DNA of 15,104 nt from SKPH01 sp051748565 (GTDB lineage: Bacteria; Bacillota; Dethiobacteria; DTU022), in contig JBNJHN010000051.1 in NCBI GenBank assembly GCA_051748565.1, positions 1 to 15,104 on the forward strand. Reading direction: 5' to 3'. Every line of letters begins with the position of its first letter. Position 1 is the stretch's first letter. The position numbers and the translations under genes were made by a program. Shown here piece by piece: positions 8,066 through 14,167 of this stretch. The notes under the pieces were generated by a model. That model had not been told where the DNA came from, searched no databases, and saw nothing but the letters and a program-made list of their open reading frames with translations.

Positions 8066-8098
8066 TTTAGTACACAGGGACGGAGGTAGTGTACTAAA
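8066..8098. repeat. REP-like palindrome with GGGACGG loop
   Basis: Two perfect 10-base inverted arms (TTTAGTACAC and GTGTACTAAA) flank a 13-base loop, AGGGACGGAGGTA. From memory, hairpins carrying a GTACAC...GGGACGG core are dispersed repeats in many Clostridia and are linked to IS200-like REP-associated transposases. Only one copy is in this window, so repetitive status is inferred. It sits between the operon promoter region and the tRNA promoter and lacks a T-tract on the plus strand, so it is not a standard terminator. Confidence 0.6.
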
Positions 8099-8110
8099 AA
8101 CGGGTAATAG

Positions 8111-8139
8111 TTGAATAAATGGGTAAAAGCTATTATAAT
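8111..8139 (+). promoter_or_regulatory. Sigma-A promoter of the tRNA-Leu gene
   Basis: TTGAAT (8111-8116) and a perfect TATAAT (8134-8139) are separated by 17 bases. Transcription would start near 8146, about a dozen bases before the mature tRNA 5' end at 8159. Confidence 0.75.
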
Positions 8140-8158
8140 AAGGGCGGTTAAAGAACAG

Positions 8159-8245
8159 GCGGGCGTGGCGGAACTGGCAGACGCGCTGGACTTAGGATCC
8201 AGTGGGAGCAATCCTGTGGAGGTTCAAATCCTCTCGCCCGCACCA
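8159..8245 (+). tRNA. tRNA-Leu (anticodon UAG)
   Basis: A complete cloverleaf. The acceptor stem GCGGGCG (8159-8165) pairs with CGCCCGC (8235-8241). The anticodon stem CTGGA/TCCAG (8186-8190/8198-8202) encloses the loop CTTAGGA with anticodon TAG at 8193-8195. A long variable arm (8203-8217), typical of class II tRNA-Leu, follows, then a T-arm GGAGG-TTCAAAT-CCTCT. Discriminator A is at 8242 and CCA is genome-encoded (8243-8245). It reads CUA and probably other CUN codons. The AT-rich, gene-poor accessory stretch begins directly downstream. Confidence 0.97.
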
Positions 8246-8340
8246 TTGATTTTATCGGTATCTCGCCTAAACCAAGTTTAATATGGACTCGAATTCTATT
8301 TTCATAACTATCATGAGTAATGGGTTTCAAATTCCCTTTT

Positions 8341-8781
8341 TTATAACTTTTTTTCAAGCCGTGACGAGATCAAGCATACCCTTGCGGATAAGCATTCTTT
8401 GAATATTTTAAAGCCTTTATTCCCAAGGATTTCTTCCTGTTACTCTGAGCTTAAATGCTTCGTGCCCATGCACATTTCAAAACACTGTTCCAGAATACCA
8501 TAGTCGTAAATGGGGTTTCTAAAGTCTTCTATTGTTGAAGGGTACGGAAAATAACGAGTTTCAAAGTGATACATCGTCTGACACCAGATTTCTAAATTAG
8601 GTTCATGAAGGTCAGGTTTATTTGCCAGTTCTGAAACAGATAACCCGTTTTTATTATGATGCAAAGCTTGGAAAATTCCGACCTTACCCCCAATGTTTAT
8701 AAGATGGGTAGCCAATGAAATTTGATTTGGCGTGGAATTAAGGTAATATATATTAGTAAGGATTAATAGAAGATTTTGCAA
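8341..8781 (-). pseudogene. SAM-dependent methyltransferase remnant (internal deletion plus nonsense codon)
   Basis: The first ~55 residues match the winged-helix/dimerisation start of Rv2258c-like class I methyltransferases (SLATHLINIGGKVGIFQAL, then SVSELANKPDLHEPNLEIWC). The frame then jumps to what looks like the family's C-terminal part (YGILEQCFEMCMGTKHLSSE). The SAM-binding core with its glycine-rich loop is absent, implying an internal deletion of well over 100 codons. A TAA at 8442-8440 follows SSE, yet the same frame continues convincingly (QEEILGNKGFKIFKE) to a second stop at 8341-8343. A GAA-to-TAA change would explain the first stop. There is no ATG; TTG at 8781 is the only plausible start. 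The frame also runs on upstream to about 8853, overlapping the region just ahead of the divergent ATPase. Surely non-functional as a methyltransferase; the family call is by motif memory. Confidence 0.65.
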
Positions 8782-8863
8782 TTCTTCGGCTTTTAGTATA
8801 GCAATTAATATATTTTTCTGGGTATAAACTCTACTTTGCTTACGCCAGGGGGATCAATCAATT

Positions 8864-9574
8864 ATGCATGTGCAAAAAGTAACTCTTTTCCCTGATAAAT
8901 ATCCTGTCAAAGACATTTATCCCTTTAACCTCTACCATCTGAATCTTACCAGGGAATTAATATTAAACAATCGAGTAACTTTTTTTGTTGGAGATAATGG
9001 TTCAGGAAAATCAACGATTTTGCGAGCAATAGCACAGAAATGCGGTATTCACATCTGGGAACCGATGGAGCGCACACGGTTTAAATATAACAAATATGAG
9101 CATGAACTCTATAAATATATCGAAGTAGATTGGACAAATGGAGTGGTGCCAGGCTCATTTTTTGGGTCTGCCATATTTGAACATTTTGCAAGAAACCTCG
9201 ACGATTGGGCTTCTGCTTCACCGAAAGTCCTAGATTACTTTGGTGGCAGTTCATTGATGACAAAATCCCATGGGCAATGCCATATGGCATTTTTTGAGAA
9301 TCGTTACAAAATTAAAGGTATTTATCTTTTAGATGAGCCAGAAACAGCCCTTTCTCCCAAAACACAACTCCAGTTCCTAAAACTTTTAAAAAAAATGACT
9401 GGCCAAGGTCATGCACAGTTTATCATAGCTACTCATTCACCCATTTTGTTAGCGGCGCCTCATTCAACAATATATTGCTTTGATTGTTCCCCAGTCCGCC
9501 AAATAGTCTATGAAGATTCGAGCCATTATAAAATATACAGTGATTTCATGAAAAACCGCGAGAAATATTTATAA
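8864..9574 (+). CDS. AAA/ABC-type ATPase of the COG3910 kind
   Basis: A 236-residue soluble ATPase with no membrane segments. Walker A is GDNGSGKST (43-51). The signature-like segment is TKSHGQCHMAFFENR (133-147), where COG3910 proteins usually have SHGES. Walker B is IYLLDEPETALSP (153-165) and the switch histidine is His191 in ATHSPILL. The end (YEDSSHYKIYSDFMKNREKYL region) follows the family's 'H-Y..T.DFL..P..FL' tail. ATG 8864 has AGGGGG about 11 bases upstream. The family is widespread and its cellular role is unknown to me. No nuclease or toxin partner lies beside it, so I do not call it a defence gene. It diverges from the methyltransferase remnant. The Glu-to-Gln change in the signature may alter nucleotide handling. 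Confidence 0.85.
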   Translation: MHVQKVTLFPDKYPVKDIYPFNLYHLNLTRELILNNRVTFFVGDNGSGKSTILRAIAQKCGIHIWEPMERTRFKYNKYEHELYKYIEVDWTNGVVPGSFFGSAIFEHFARNLDDWASASPKVLDYFGGSSLMTKSHGQCHMAFFENRYKIKGIYLLDEPETALSPKTQLQFLKLLKKMTGQGHAQFIIATHSPILLAAPHSTIYCFDCSPVRQIVYEDSSHYKIYSDFMKNREKYL

Positions 9575-9627
9575 GACTTATATTTAACCTGCATTCAACA
9601 TGAGAAGTCATATGGTATAACTAAAAC

Positions 9628-10013
9628 ATGGAAAAGGAAATAATTAGCAGGTTCAGAGATAAACCAAAAAAATTGCCTGGTGGACAATGGCAGTTGGCTT
9701 ATCCACTTTAATCCCAGGATCTCTGCTCATTATTTTTGCAACTGTCATAAGACCATATTTAAATGTGGCAATCAGTGAAAATATTGGAGCAATCATTGGG
9801 TTCTGGTTTATGATAATTACCTTAATAATAATTTTCTCTGCCATAACATTGGGATATATTGGATACAGAAAAGGTGAAAGATCCTGGGTTTTATGGTTAA
9901 GTCTTATCCCAGCAATTCTAAACGTTCTATTCTGGTCTTTTATGATCATTGGTGAATTCATTTTTCCCTCACTGATCAGATTTGAGAATGCCTCTTATAA
10001 GTATAATGCCTAA
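9628..10013 (+). pseudogene. Small three-helix membrane protein, frameshifted in a poly-A run
   Basis: ATG at 9628 opens a charged head (MEKEIISRFRDKPKK) that hits a stop at 9709-9711. The next frame carries on naturally from the A7 tract at 9666-9672 as KKIAWWTMAVGLSTLIPG and continues to 10013. One extra A would join them into about 128 residues. The downstream part has three hydrophobic segments: roughly the first 20 residues after the ATG at 9687, then 31-63, and 72-96 of that part. Alternatively, translation could start at ATG 9687, giving an intact 108-residue protein with a poor ribosome site. I do not recognise the family. The true state depends on whether A7 is real. Confidence 0.55.
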
Positions 10014-10053
10014 TATCCTTTAAGAAGTGGCTACGAACTTAAGGAATGAAAAG

Positions 10054-10479
10054 ATGGAAACGATAAATAACGTTGAATTAAGAGATGAAAGTATTTATCC
10101 TGACGAAAATGTACTGCGGTCAGTTATAGGTAAATCCTATGAATCATATGCCTTGCTGTTGGAAATATTTAACAAGAATGAATTAACATATGAGTGGAGA
10201 TATTATCATGATGGAAAAGCCTGGTTATTTAAAGTACAAAAGAAGAAAAGAACAATAGTATGGATGTCGGCATGGAAGGGATATATGCAAGCAACAGTCT
10301 ATTTTCCAGAAAAATACATTGAAAAAGTCTATCAGTTAGACATCAGTGAAGAGATGAAACAGAAAATCAAATCAACAAAGCATGTAGGGAAATCAAAACC
10401 ATGCATATTTGAGATAAGAGATGAAAATATTCTCTCCGATTTTTCAAAGGTAATGAAATTGAAGATTGAGTGCAAATAG
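10054..10479 (+). CDS. DUF3788 family protein
   Basis: A 141-residue soluble protein. The pattern of an acidic N-terminus (ELRDESIYPDENVLRSVIG), a central aromatic strand pair (YEWRYYHDGKAWLFKVQKKKRTIVWMS), the FPEKYIEKV segment and a C-terminal 'EIRDENILSDFSKVMKLK' matches DUF3788 as I remember it. It is a small alpha/beta domain of unknown function, common in Firmicutes and often encoded alone. I chose ATG 10054 because AAGGA lies 8 bases upstream; the frame extends to a GTG at 10027 without a ribosome site. No catalytic motif is evident. It follows the broken membrane-protein gene by about 40 bases and could share its transcript. Confidence 0.72.
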   Translation: METINNVELRDESIYPDENVLRSVIGKSYESYALLLEIFNKNELTYEWRYYHDGKAWLFKVQKKKRTIVWMSAWKGYMQATVYFPEKYIEKVYQLDISEEMKQKIKSTKHVGKSKPCIFEIRDENILSDFSKVMKLKIECK

Positions 10480-10488
10480 GGAAATCGG

Positions 10489-10513
10489 GCACTACACAGT
10501 GTAAACTTTTTTT
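10489..10513 (+). terminator. Weak candidate intrinsic terminator after the DUF3788 gene
   Basis: A short hairpin, CACT-ACAC-AGTG (10490-10501) with one flanking G-T pair, is followed by AAAC and seven T (10507-10513). The stem is only 4-5 bp, so termination efficiency would be low. Its place between two convergent genes is appropriate. Confidence 0.3.
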
Positions 10514-10575
10514 ATAATCACTTCATTCACACATTGTCTATAATCATTTACGCATTCATAAAATGACTTCATAGC

Positions 10576-10892
10576 TCATTTATCATCCCAGCAGTATTTT
10601 TTATTCTGAAGAAGTTTGTCAAGATTGCAGTTCAAACATAGACCGTTGTGACAGCAAATAACCTCTCCACATTCAGGGCAACACCATATTTCTTCTTCTT
10701 TTTCCAAGCAGTTCACACTTATGCCCATGTGAGTACAGTTTTCCCCTCTGGGGATAAAACCAGGACAATATTTTTTATGGAATCCATGTTTGTTTAAGTC
10801 TTTTTTTTCATAAATTGATAAGAAATGCATAAGCTACAGTTCATACCACATGGAGCAATGAGGTCTTCCTTTATATTGAAAGTTACACCCAC
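10576..10892 (-). pseudogene. DUF3795-like cysteine-rich protein, frameshifted in a poly-A run
   Basis: Frame one carries the characteristic DUF3795 opening IAPCGMNCSLCISYQFMKKK (10859-10800) and then stops. The next frame continues from the same A8 run (T8 at 10801-10808 on the plus strand) as KKDLNKHGFHKKYCPGFIPRG and goes on with further CxxC pairs (CCPECGEVICC, CLNCNL) to the stop at 10576. Nine A residues would join them into a single protein of about 95-105 residues. The open 3' part alone begins at ATG 10830 without a ribosome site and lacks the first cysteine cluster. No ATG lies ahead of IAPCG; GTG 10892 is an upper limit for the start, and AAGGA just before a CTC codon hints that an ATG was lost. 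DUF3795 proteins probably bind zinc or Fe-S; their function is unknown. Confidence 0.68.
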
Positions 10893-11025
10893 CAATCTAA
10901 TTACTACTCTATTTTGAACAACCGCTGGATGATCTATTGCAAAATTCTATGTTTAACTGTCGGGTTCTGTATTTTTCTTTTGCCGAAAACATCAAATACA
11001 ACTACCAGCACTATTTAGTTTTTCT

Positions 11026-11597
11026 TCATGGAATATATGACGCTGCTTTCATAAGGCGTTTTATATCTCTAAGTCCAATTTTCCCTTTAAAATATTGATT
11101 GTCTTTATTTACCTGATCCAGTTTGCCACATAATTCATCTGAATCAGCGTTTGAAACCAATTCAGGATTATTATATCCTGCAAAAACCAACATCCTGGCA
11201 AAAATGGGACTAACCCATTGGATGCGATTGATATCAACTAAAGCGTAATATTGTCAATAAACTCTCGGTCAAATTCAAGCTCATTTATTATTTCTGATAT
11301 TGTTTCAGGGAAACTTAATGCTTCAAATAATGAAGCTGAATTCTTGTAGCCAAGGTTTTCAAGCTTCACAAGTTCTTCTTTGGGAAGCCAATCAAAAGCA
11401 CTTAATGGATATGCTTTTGGGAAATAACCTTCCACTTCACGCCTTAGTAAAGTGAGATAATCACTACTAACCCCCGTCTTCTTGGAAAGTAAAGGTATAT
11501 TTTTTGTGTTTTTCAATTCTTTTCTTAGATCGGCAAGAGTTAAAAAGCCATGTTCTTTGAATTTCTCAAACTGTTCATCAATGTTTTCCTTGAGCAT
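11026..11597 (-). pseudogene. Helix-hairpin-helix (DUF4332-like) protein, split by a one-base frameshift
   Basis: The first part runs from ATG 11597 to a TAG at 11238-11240 (119 residues, ending EFDREFIDNITL). One base out of register, the sequence continues at once as ALVDINRIQWVSPIFARML and on through KIGLRDIKRLMKAASYIP to a stop at 11026. Restoring one base near 11241 gives about 190 residues. Two helix-hairpin-helix-like units are visible: SKKTGVSSDYLTLLRREVEG in the first part and IQWVSPIFARMLVFAGYNNP in the second. DUF4332 proteins share this duplicated layout and are thought to bind DNA non-specifically; that is family knowledge, not shown here. No clear ribosome site precedes ATG 11597. 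The gene diverges from the SOUL gene across about 40 bases. Confidence 0.7.
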
Positions 11598-11639
11598 AAT
11601 TCGATGATGTTGGGTGTATAATGACCTAAAGGGGTGATC

Positions 11640-12152
11640 ATGATGGCAGTCGAAAAAGCATCTTACAAGGTAATCATCAAAGATAGAAATTTTGAGGTTC
11701 GGCTTTATGATCCGATGATAGTTGCAGTTAGTCGGGAGAATGATTTAAAAGGCACTTCTGGTTTTAATCAATTATTTAACTATATTAGCGGAAGGAACCG
11801 GGAATCCAGAAAAATAGCAATGACCGCACCAGTTATAAATAATCTGGATAATGAAGAATCAGCAATAGCTTTTGTAATGCCCAAAGAATACAGCTTAGAA
11901 GAGTTGCCTCAGCCACTTCATTCTGAATTGCAATTTAAACAAATACCAGAGCGTTACATAGCTGCAATCACTTTTTCAGGCAATATCAATAAGGAGATAA
12001 TCGAGAAAAAGAAGCATGAGCTAGTAGAGTGGTTAAAAGAAAAACAAATCACTGTCATAGGCTCTACTGAGTTGGCACGCTATAATCCACCTTTTATTCC
12101 AGGGTTCATCAAACATAATGAGCTGTTAGTTGAAGTAAACTCACCCGCGTAA
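11640..12152 (+). CDS. SOUL family heme-binding protein
   Basis: A soluble protein of about 170 residues. It has the family opening VIIKDRNFEVRLYDPMIVA, the central KIAMTAPVI motif and the YNPPFIPGFIKHNELLVEV ending, all hallmarks of SOUL/HBP proteins. Family members bind heme or other tetrapyrroles; the bacterial role is unclear. Start codons in frame are GTG 11634, ATG 11640 and ATG 11643. AAGGGG at 11629-11634 overlaps the GTG, so one of the ATGs is right; 11643 has the better spacing (8 bases). A TATAAT box at 11617-11622 lies close upstream without a convincing -35. No signal peptide, so cytoplasmic. The gene is intact, unlike its divergent neighbour. Confidence 0.88.
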   Translation: MMAVEKASYKVIIKDRNFEVRLYDPMIVAVSRENDLKGTSGFNQLFNYISGRNRESRKIAMTAPVINNLDNEESAIAFVMPKEYSLEELPQPLHSELQFKQIPERYIAAITFSGNINKEIIEKKKHELVEWLKEKQITVIGSTELARYNPPFIPGFIKHNELLVEVNSPA

Positions 12153-12197
12153 TAAGTAAAATATCAAGATCTATTAAATTGTCGCAGGAATCAATCT

Positions 12198-12219
12198 GAC
12201 AGCATTTTACATGCCTGTC
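12198..12219. other. Stem-loop in the gap after the SOUL gene
   Basis: GACAGCAT and ATGC-C-TGTC form an 8-bp stem with one bulged C around a TTTAC loop. No T-tract follows on either strand, so I do not call it a terminator. It might be an operator or part of a 5' leader. Confidence 0.35.
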
Positions 12220-12256
12220 GTGTAAAAAGGATAGCCAATTACAGCGGTAGTTTTTC

Positions 12257-12283
12257 CTGACATATGAGAACTACAGATATAAT
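12257..12283 (+). promoter_or_regulatory. Candidate sigma-A promoter for the DUF3784 gene
   Basis: CTGACA (12257-12262) and a perfect TATAAT (12278-12283) have a 15-base spacer, shorter than the ideal 17. It lies about 45 bases before the DUF3784 ATG at 12330. Confidence 0.45.
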
Positions 12284-12329
12284 AACTTGTTTTTACAATG
12301 GAATTATTCAAAAAAGGTGGAAATTAATA

Positions 12330-12635
12330 ATGATCCACTTCGGAATTGCTTTGGGTTTAATTTTACTTGGCTATTTGGTTAAGTATAAAAAGTGGAGCTG
12401 GCTTATTGCTGGATATAACACTTCTACTAAAGAGCAAAAGGATAAATATGACGTAAATGCACTATGCGACGCAGTTGGGAATTTTGTCTTTGTCTTGAGT
12501 GTTATCCTTTTAATAGCTGCTTCAGGAGAGTATCTTGGTTTAGATTGGGTTATAGCTACCAGCTGGATCATTTTTTTTATTGTTTCGGTAGCAACTCTTA
12601 TTTATATTAATACGGGAAATAGATATATTAAATAG
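12330..12635 (+). CDS. DUF3784 family membrane protein
   Basis: A 101-residue integral membrane protein with three hydrophobic stretches: residues ~3-16 (FGIALGLILLGYLV), ~50-64 (NFVFVLSVILLIAAS), and ~72-92 (WVIATSWIIFFIVSVATLIYI). A polar loop, KKWSWLIAGYNTSTKEQKDKYD, lies between the first two. That WLIAGYNT..KE...YD loop is the signature of DUF3784, a Firmicutes family of unknown function. I chose ATG 12330 because AAGGTGG lies 9 bases upstream; the frame extends upstream to 12264 with no ribosome site. It appears to be a single-gene unit. Confidence 0.8.
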   Translation: MIHFGIALGLILLGYLVKYKKWSWLIAGYNTSTKEQKDKYDVNALCDAVGNFVFVLSVILLIAASGEYLGLDWVIATSWIIFFIVSVATLIYINTGNRYIK

Positions 12636-12660
12636 ATAATTTTAGGGAAACCCTTGATAA

Positions 12661-12846
12661 CGAATAACGAACACTGTTTATATAGGACAGATTATAATTT
12701 ATTTTACAGCACGAAATAATCCCAAAACCAAAGCTTATCCTTCCATAATCTCTACACATAATGAATATGAAAAACATATACCTACCTTTGTTAATAGACC
12801 ATTGTCACGTGAAAATTTTTTTGAAGGGGTTGCGTTATTATTTTAA
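12661..12846 (+). other. Stop-free 61-codon stretch without a start; possible gene remnant
   Basis: Between TAA (12658-12660) and TAA (12844-12846) one frame stays open for 61 codons in very AT-rich DNA, where stops are frequent. Its last third reads like protein (PTFVNRPLSRENFFEGVALL). There is no ATG, GTG or TTG start with a ribosome site, so it is not an expressed gene as it stands. I cannot name a family. Otherwise this 290-base gap holds AT-rich DNA, including an (AT)n run near 12849-12863, and the next gene's promoter. Confidence 0.2.
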
Positions 12847-12858
12847 ATATGATATATA
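12830..12858 (+). promoter_or_regulatory. Candidate promoter for the DUF3796-XRE pair
   Basis: TTGCGT (12830-12835), a 17-base spacer and TATATA (12853-12858). The surrounding (AT)n DNA offers several equally poor -10 boxes, so the exact element is uncertain. Confidence 0.3.
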
Positions 12859-12925
12859 TATATAACATAATAATATTTATATATAATTTTATGCTTTAAA
12901 TATCTAACATTAGGAGGTTTTATCA

Positions 12926-13276
12926 ATGCAAAAAAATCCAATACGCTTTCTGGGTTTGGTAGGTCTGTTAGGGTTACTGGGGTTAATAACTGGTAATACA
13001 GGTTTTTATGGCTTCTTCGGTTTCTTTGGTTTCTTCGGACTTGCCCGTCATACAGATGATGAAATGCTAAGACACAACCTGGCACGGGCAGGTTTGAATG
13101 CTTTCATTGTCTCCCTGTTAGGATTTCCTGTTGCGGTAATCGCTGTCTCTTTTATTGACTCAATGGAAGCAATGCTTGCTTTTTTTGCGACCTTTTTCGC
13201 CGTTTTATTTATCATCCAGATCCTAACCTTTGTCCTCTCTTTTAACATCTATGAGAAAAGAGGGGATATGCGGTGA
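12926..13276 (+). CDS. DUF3796 family membrane protein
   Basis: A 116-residue membrane protein. The N-terminal third is low-complexity and glycine-phased: LGLVGLLGLLGLITGN, then GFYGFFGFFGFFGLA, with the latter encoded by three 9-base tandem units (13010-13036). A polar loop, RHTDDEMLRHNLARAGLNA, follows, then two further transmembrane segments (~57-75 and ~81-105). The polar tail ends EKRGDMR. This matches DUF3796 as I remember it; function unknown. ATG 12926 has a perfect AGGAGG 8 bases upstream. Its last codons overlap the start of the XRE gene by four bases, so the two are translated together. Families of this kind are often encoded beside a small XRE regulator, suggesting a membrane sensor or modulator of it; that is inference. 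Confidence 0.8.
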   Translation: MQKNPIRFLGLVGLLGLLGLITGNTGFYGFFGFFGFFGLARHTDDEMLRHNLARAGLNAFIVSLLGFPVAVIAVSFIDSMEAMLAFFATFFAVLFIIQILTFVLSFNIYEKRGDMR

Positions 13277-13485
13277 AGGTCACTTTTAAGACCCGCATGA
13301 AAGAACTACGGGCCAGACACGACTTAACCCAGGAACAACTTGCCAATAAAGTCGGAGTGCGTAGAGAGACAATCGGTCATATTGAGAAGGGAAAATATAA
13401 TTTGTCTTTACTGCTAGCTTATAAAATATCCAAAGCCTTGGAAAGTAAAATAGAAGATGTGTTTATCTTTGAGGAAGAAAATTAA
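13273..13485 (+). CDS. Small XRE-family HTH regulator
   Basis: A 70-residue, single-domain Cro/CI-type DNA-binding protein. The helix-turn-helix spans about residues 9-63, with the classic LTQEQLANKVGVRRETIGHIE recognition region and the KISKALESKIEDVF closing helix. There is no extra sensing domain. The start is GTG 13273, overlapping the stop of the DUF3796 gene (GTGA), with GAGGGG about 8 bases upstream. This fits translational coupling. It most likely autoregulates the pair. Proteins of this size and ending commonly partner membrane proteins in Firmicutes. No operator palindrome could be assigned in the AT-rich upstream region. Confidence 0.92.
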   Translation: MKVTFKTRMKELRARHDLTQEQLANKVGVRRETIGHIEKGKYNLSLLLAYKISKALESKIEDVFIFEEEN

Positions 13486-13503
13486 TATTAAACGATCGTA
13501 TAG

Positions 13504-13687
13504 GTGTACTGGCAATTTCGTTCAGCCTTGATAACATTGATTCCAATTGGGTTATCCTTATTTACAGTAGGTTTTTGTTCCATTATGCCTGAGAACTGAA
13601 TTACCTGAAAACTCACTTATATTCGTACTTGTTCAACTTATAGCCTCCAATGTTTTAAATAGATGTACTAGAAAAGAAAGAAGCTGA
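13504..13687 (+). pseudogene. Possible remnant of a two-helix membrane protein
   Basis: From a GTG at 13504 the frame reads YWQFRSALITLIPIGLSLF and continues hydrophobic until a stop at about 13600. One base out of register, another plausible membrane segment follows (ENSLIFVLVQLIASNVLNR) with a basic tail, ending at 13687. No ribosome site precedes it. It overlaps the end of the convergent membrane gene by 20 bases. It could be a degraded third gene of the DUF3796-XRE unit, or chance hydrophobicity in AT-rich DNA. Confidence 0.3.
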
Positions 13688-14126
13688 CAAAAAACCCTAA
13701 TATCACGCTATAAATAATCATCTCAAAGTGGAATTTTAAGAATAAAGTTCTGTTTATATAGCGTTCTTTCAAATAGATTAGTCCTTCGATATTATCCGAA
13801 CAGGGGGCAGCACAAGCCAGATGAGTATATATGAACATTAACCCTGTAAAAAATAAAAACCGTACACCAAAAGACAGCTCTCCCAACGGAACCAATATGG
13901 GATATAGGATTATCGACAATAATAGCCCCCGCACAATCTGCCCTGGTATAAACCATTTTTGCACGTGCTTGCTTTCTTTTTCATCAGACATATCCCTGAG
14001 ATAGTCCATTAAACGGCTCTTGCCTTCATAAATATCTTTACTAATCCGCAACGCCAGCATACCAGCTAAAGTGTAGGCTAGAGCATGAATTACAGTAAAC
14101 CATAAGCTGAATACCAGGCACTGCAT
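13668..14126 (-). CDS. Polytopic membrane protein of unknown family
   Basis: A 152-residue hydrophobic protein. Membrane segments are about 2-26 (LVFSLWFTVIHALAYTLAGM), 64-82 (GLLLSIILYPILVPLGELS), 88-105 (FLFFTGLMFIYTHLACAA) and 134-152 (MIIYSVILGFFVSFFLF). Between the first two is a charged cytoplasmic-type loop rich in Lys/Asp/Glu (LMDYLRDMSDEKESKHVQKW). A CAAPC motif lies at the end of the third segment. ATG 14126 has GAAGGGG 8 bases upstream. It is the last gene of a three-gene minus-strand unit, 41 bases after the 39-residue gene. I do not recognise the family. Confidence 0.75.
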   Translation of the reverse strand: MQCLVFSLWFTVIHALAYTLAGMLALRISKDIYEGKSRLMDYLRDMSDEKESKHVQKWFIPGQIVRGLLLSIILYPILVPLGELSFGVRFLFFTGLMFIYTHLACAAPCSDNIEGLIYLKERYINRTLFLKFHFEMIIYSVILGFFVSFFLF

Positions 14127-14167
14127 CTCATTTACCCCTTCCTCGATAGTATGGTGTTTTAATGATA

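Noticed and set aside
8159..8245. tRNA-Leu as an attachment site of an integrated element
   Set aside because: No second copy of the tRNA 3' end and no integrase gene are found in the window; kept only as context for the broken-gene cluster.
8148..8357. Minus-strand open frame across the tRNA-Leu gene (peptide containing RARGFEPP)
   Set aside because: This is the familiar false translation of the antisense strand of a tRNA-Leu gene; the cloverleaf accounts for the sequence.
8864..9574. Anti-phage defence system built on the AAA ATPase
   Set aside because: No nuclease, TOPRIM, reverse transcriptase or toxin gene lies beside it; its motifs fit the stand-alone COG3910 family.
12198..12219. Intrinsic terminator of the SOUL gene
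   Set aside because: The hairpin is sound but no T-tract follows; listed only as a stem-loop.
12371..12571. Minus-strand frame opposite the DUF3784 gene
   Set aside because: Shadow of a conserved membrane-protein gene that has a good ribosome site.
12772..12876. Short plus-strand frame starting at ATG 12772
   Set aside because: No ribosome site, AT-driven composition, and it overlaps the next gene's likely promoter.
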